In this document: piece by piece, positions 63,593-64,000 of the stretch
How positions within the stretch are numbered: the first letter of the stretch is position 1
Layout: each line of letters starts with the position of its first letter
From: Burkholderia cepacia
Lineage (GTDB): Bacteria; Pseudomonadota; Gammaproteobacteria; Burkholderiales; Burkholderiaceae
Length of the DNA stretch: 64,000 nt
NCBI RefSeq assembly: GCF_001718835.1
Contig: NZ_CP013444.1
Span: 2,728,001-2,792,000, forward strand
Reading direction: 5' to 3'
Notes under the pieces: generated by a model
Seen by the model: only the letters and a program-made list of their open reading frames with translations
Database searches by the model: none
Told to the model about the DNA's origin: nothing
Translations under genes and position numbers: made by a program

Positions 63593-63907
63593 TGTCTCCT
63601 CCGGGGATCCTTCCGGTCAGTTGCCGGACTCTTTGCCGTCATTGCAAGCAAGCATCGGGCCACACGATCGTCGCGGTGCGGACGGACGTCCGGCGCCGGA
63701 TTCGCGGCCATACATGAAAGACGGTTGTAAGGCGTGATCCGGGGAGTCGCGCGCCGAGCCGCCGGATGGGTGAGATTTCCTGATACCGCGATCGCAACGC
63801 TGCCGCTACTCGTGCAAATCCCGATCTTTGCGGCTGGCGCGTTTCTGGCTTTGCTTCATTCCGATCACGCGGCCATCGCCCGACACCCGCTCCCGAGCCG
63901 AACCGAC
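63593..63907. other. Divergent intergenic region, regulator to right-edge gene
   Basis: A 315-base region without a gene. It carries the activator's own promoter (leftward) and, at 63835-63850, a sigma-54-like element reading right. No palindromes like those at 61495-61552 were recognised here. Confidence 0.5.
63835..63850 (+). promoter_or_regulatory. Sigma-54-like promoter for the right-edge gene
   Basis: TGGCGCGTTTCTGGCT has GG-N10-GC spacing with two differences from TGGCACG-N4-TTGCT. Initiation near 63861 would serve the ATG at 63908. It lies divergent from a sigma-54 activator gene, as expected for a coregulated target, but the match is imperfect. Confidence 0.45.
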
Positions 63908-64000
63908 ATGACGCCTGCCCCGCTCCGACCCGCCGCGCATGCGGCGCCCGACCGCCGGCGCATCCGCTGCGACGCGCAATCGATCGCGTTCTCCGTCGCC
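63908..64000 (+). CDS. Partial reading frame at right edge
   Basis: An open frame starting ATG at 63908 (TPAPLRPAAHAAPDRRRIRC, continuing DAQSIAFSVA) runs off the window after 31 codons. Too short to identify. It is divergent from the sigma-54 activator and follows a sigma-54-like element, so it could be a target gene of that activator. A later start is possible. Confidence 0.4.
   Translation, partial: MTPAPLRPAAHAAPDRRRIRCDAQSIAFSVA

Overview
The window is GC-rich, densely packed DNA whose gene content is that of a Burkholderia cepacia complex-type bacterium, probably from a secondary chromosome. This is inferred from the gene set (rhamnolipid rhlABC with efflux genes, betIBA, pqqABCDE, the gbc/dgc betaine-degradation cluster with a GbdR-like regulator), the high GC at third codon positions, and frequent 4-base start/stop overlaps. 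No phage, insertion sequence, CRISPR array, tRNA or rRNA gene was seen.

Region 1 (1-14.5 kb) is a glycine betaine to serine catabolic island, nearly all on the minus strand. From upstream to downstream it carries glyA, a membrane-type dipeptidase, a DUF5943-like protein, dgcA, dgcB, etfA, etfB, gbcA, gbcB and a betaine-type periplasmic binding protein. The regulator gbdR is divergent and is preceded by a perfect-consensus sigma-54 promoter. fdhA (about 20 kb) can dispose of released formaldehyde, and betI-betB-betA (39-43 kb) makes betaine from choline, so most of the choline to glycine/serine route lies in this window. The dgc/etf part is damaged: etfB, dgcB and the DUF5943 gene each contain a two-base frameshift, and no stop codon separates dgcB from etfA.

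Region 2 (14.5-21 kb) holds a secreted beta-propeller/discoidin protein, a MocR regulator, a class I aldolase, a zinc-ribbon membrane protein and fdhA. Region 3 (21.3-29.9 kb) is a two-partner secretion locus: one TpsB transporter followed by two tandem GLUG-repeat TpsA exoproteins that differ mainly by five repeat units. Region 4 (30-38.4 kb, minus strand) is a rhamnolipid operon rhlA-(ICMT-like)-rhlB-MFS-rhlC-outer-membrane factor-EmrA. It shares a 0.7-kb AT-rich intergenic region with betI.

Region 5 (43-57 kb) is mixed. It includes a glycolipid-synthase-like glycosyltransferase with a small membrane protein and a phosphatase, an ABC-2 exporter, an MFS transporter, a chemoreceptor, a YciI-like protein, a DinB-like/hydrolase pair preceded by a perfect 22-bp inverted repeat, a secreted esterase, and an uncharacterised gene divergent from a small HTH regulator. 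Region 6 (58-64 kb) is pqqABCDE, with a sigma-54 promoter and palindromic candidate enhancer sites between pqqA and an adjacent AcoR-type sigma-54 activator. A further gene starts at the right edge.
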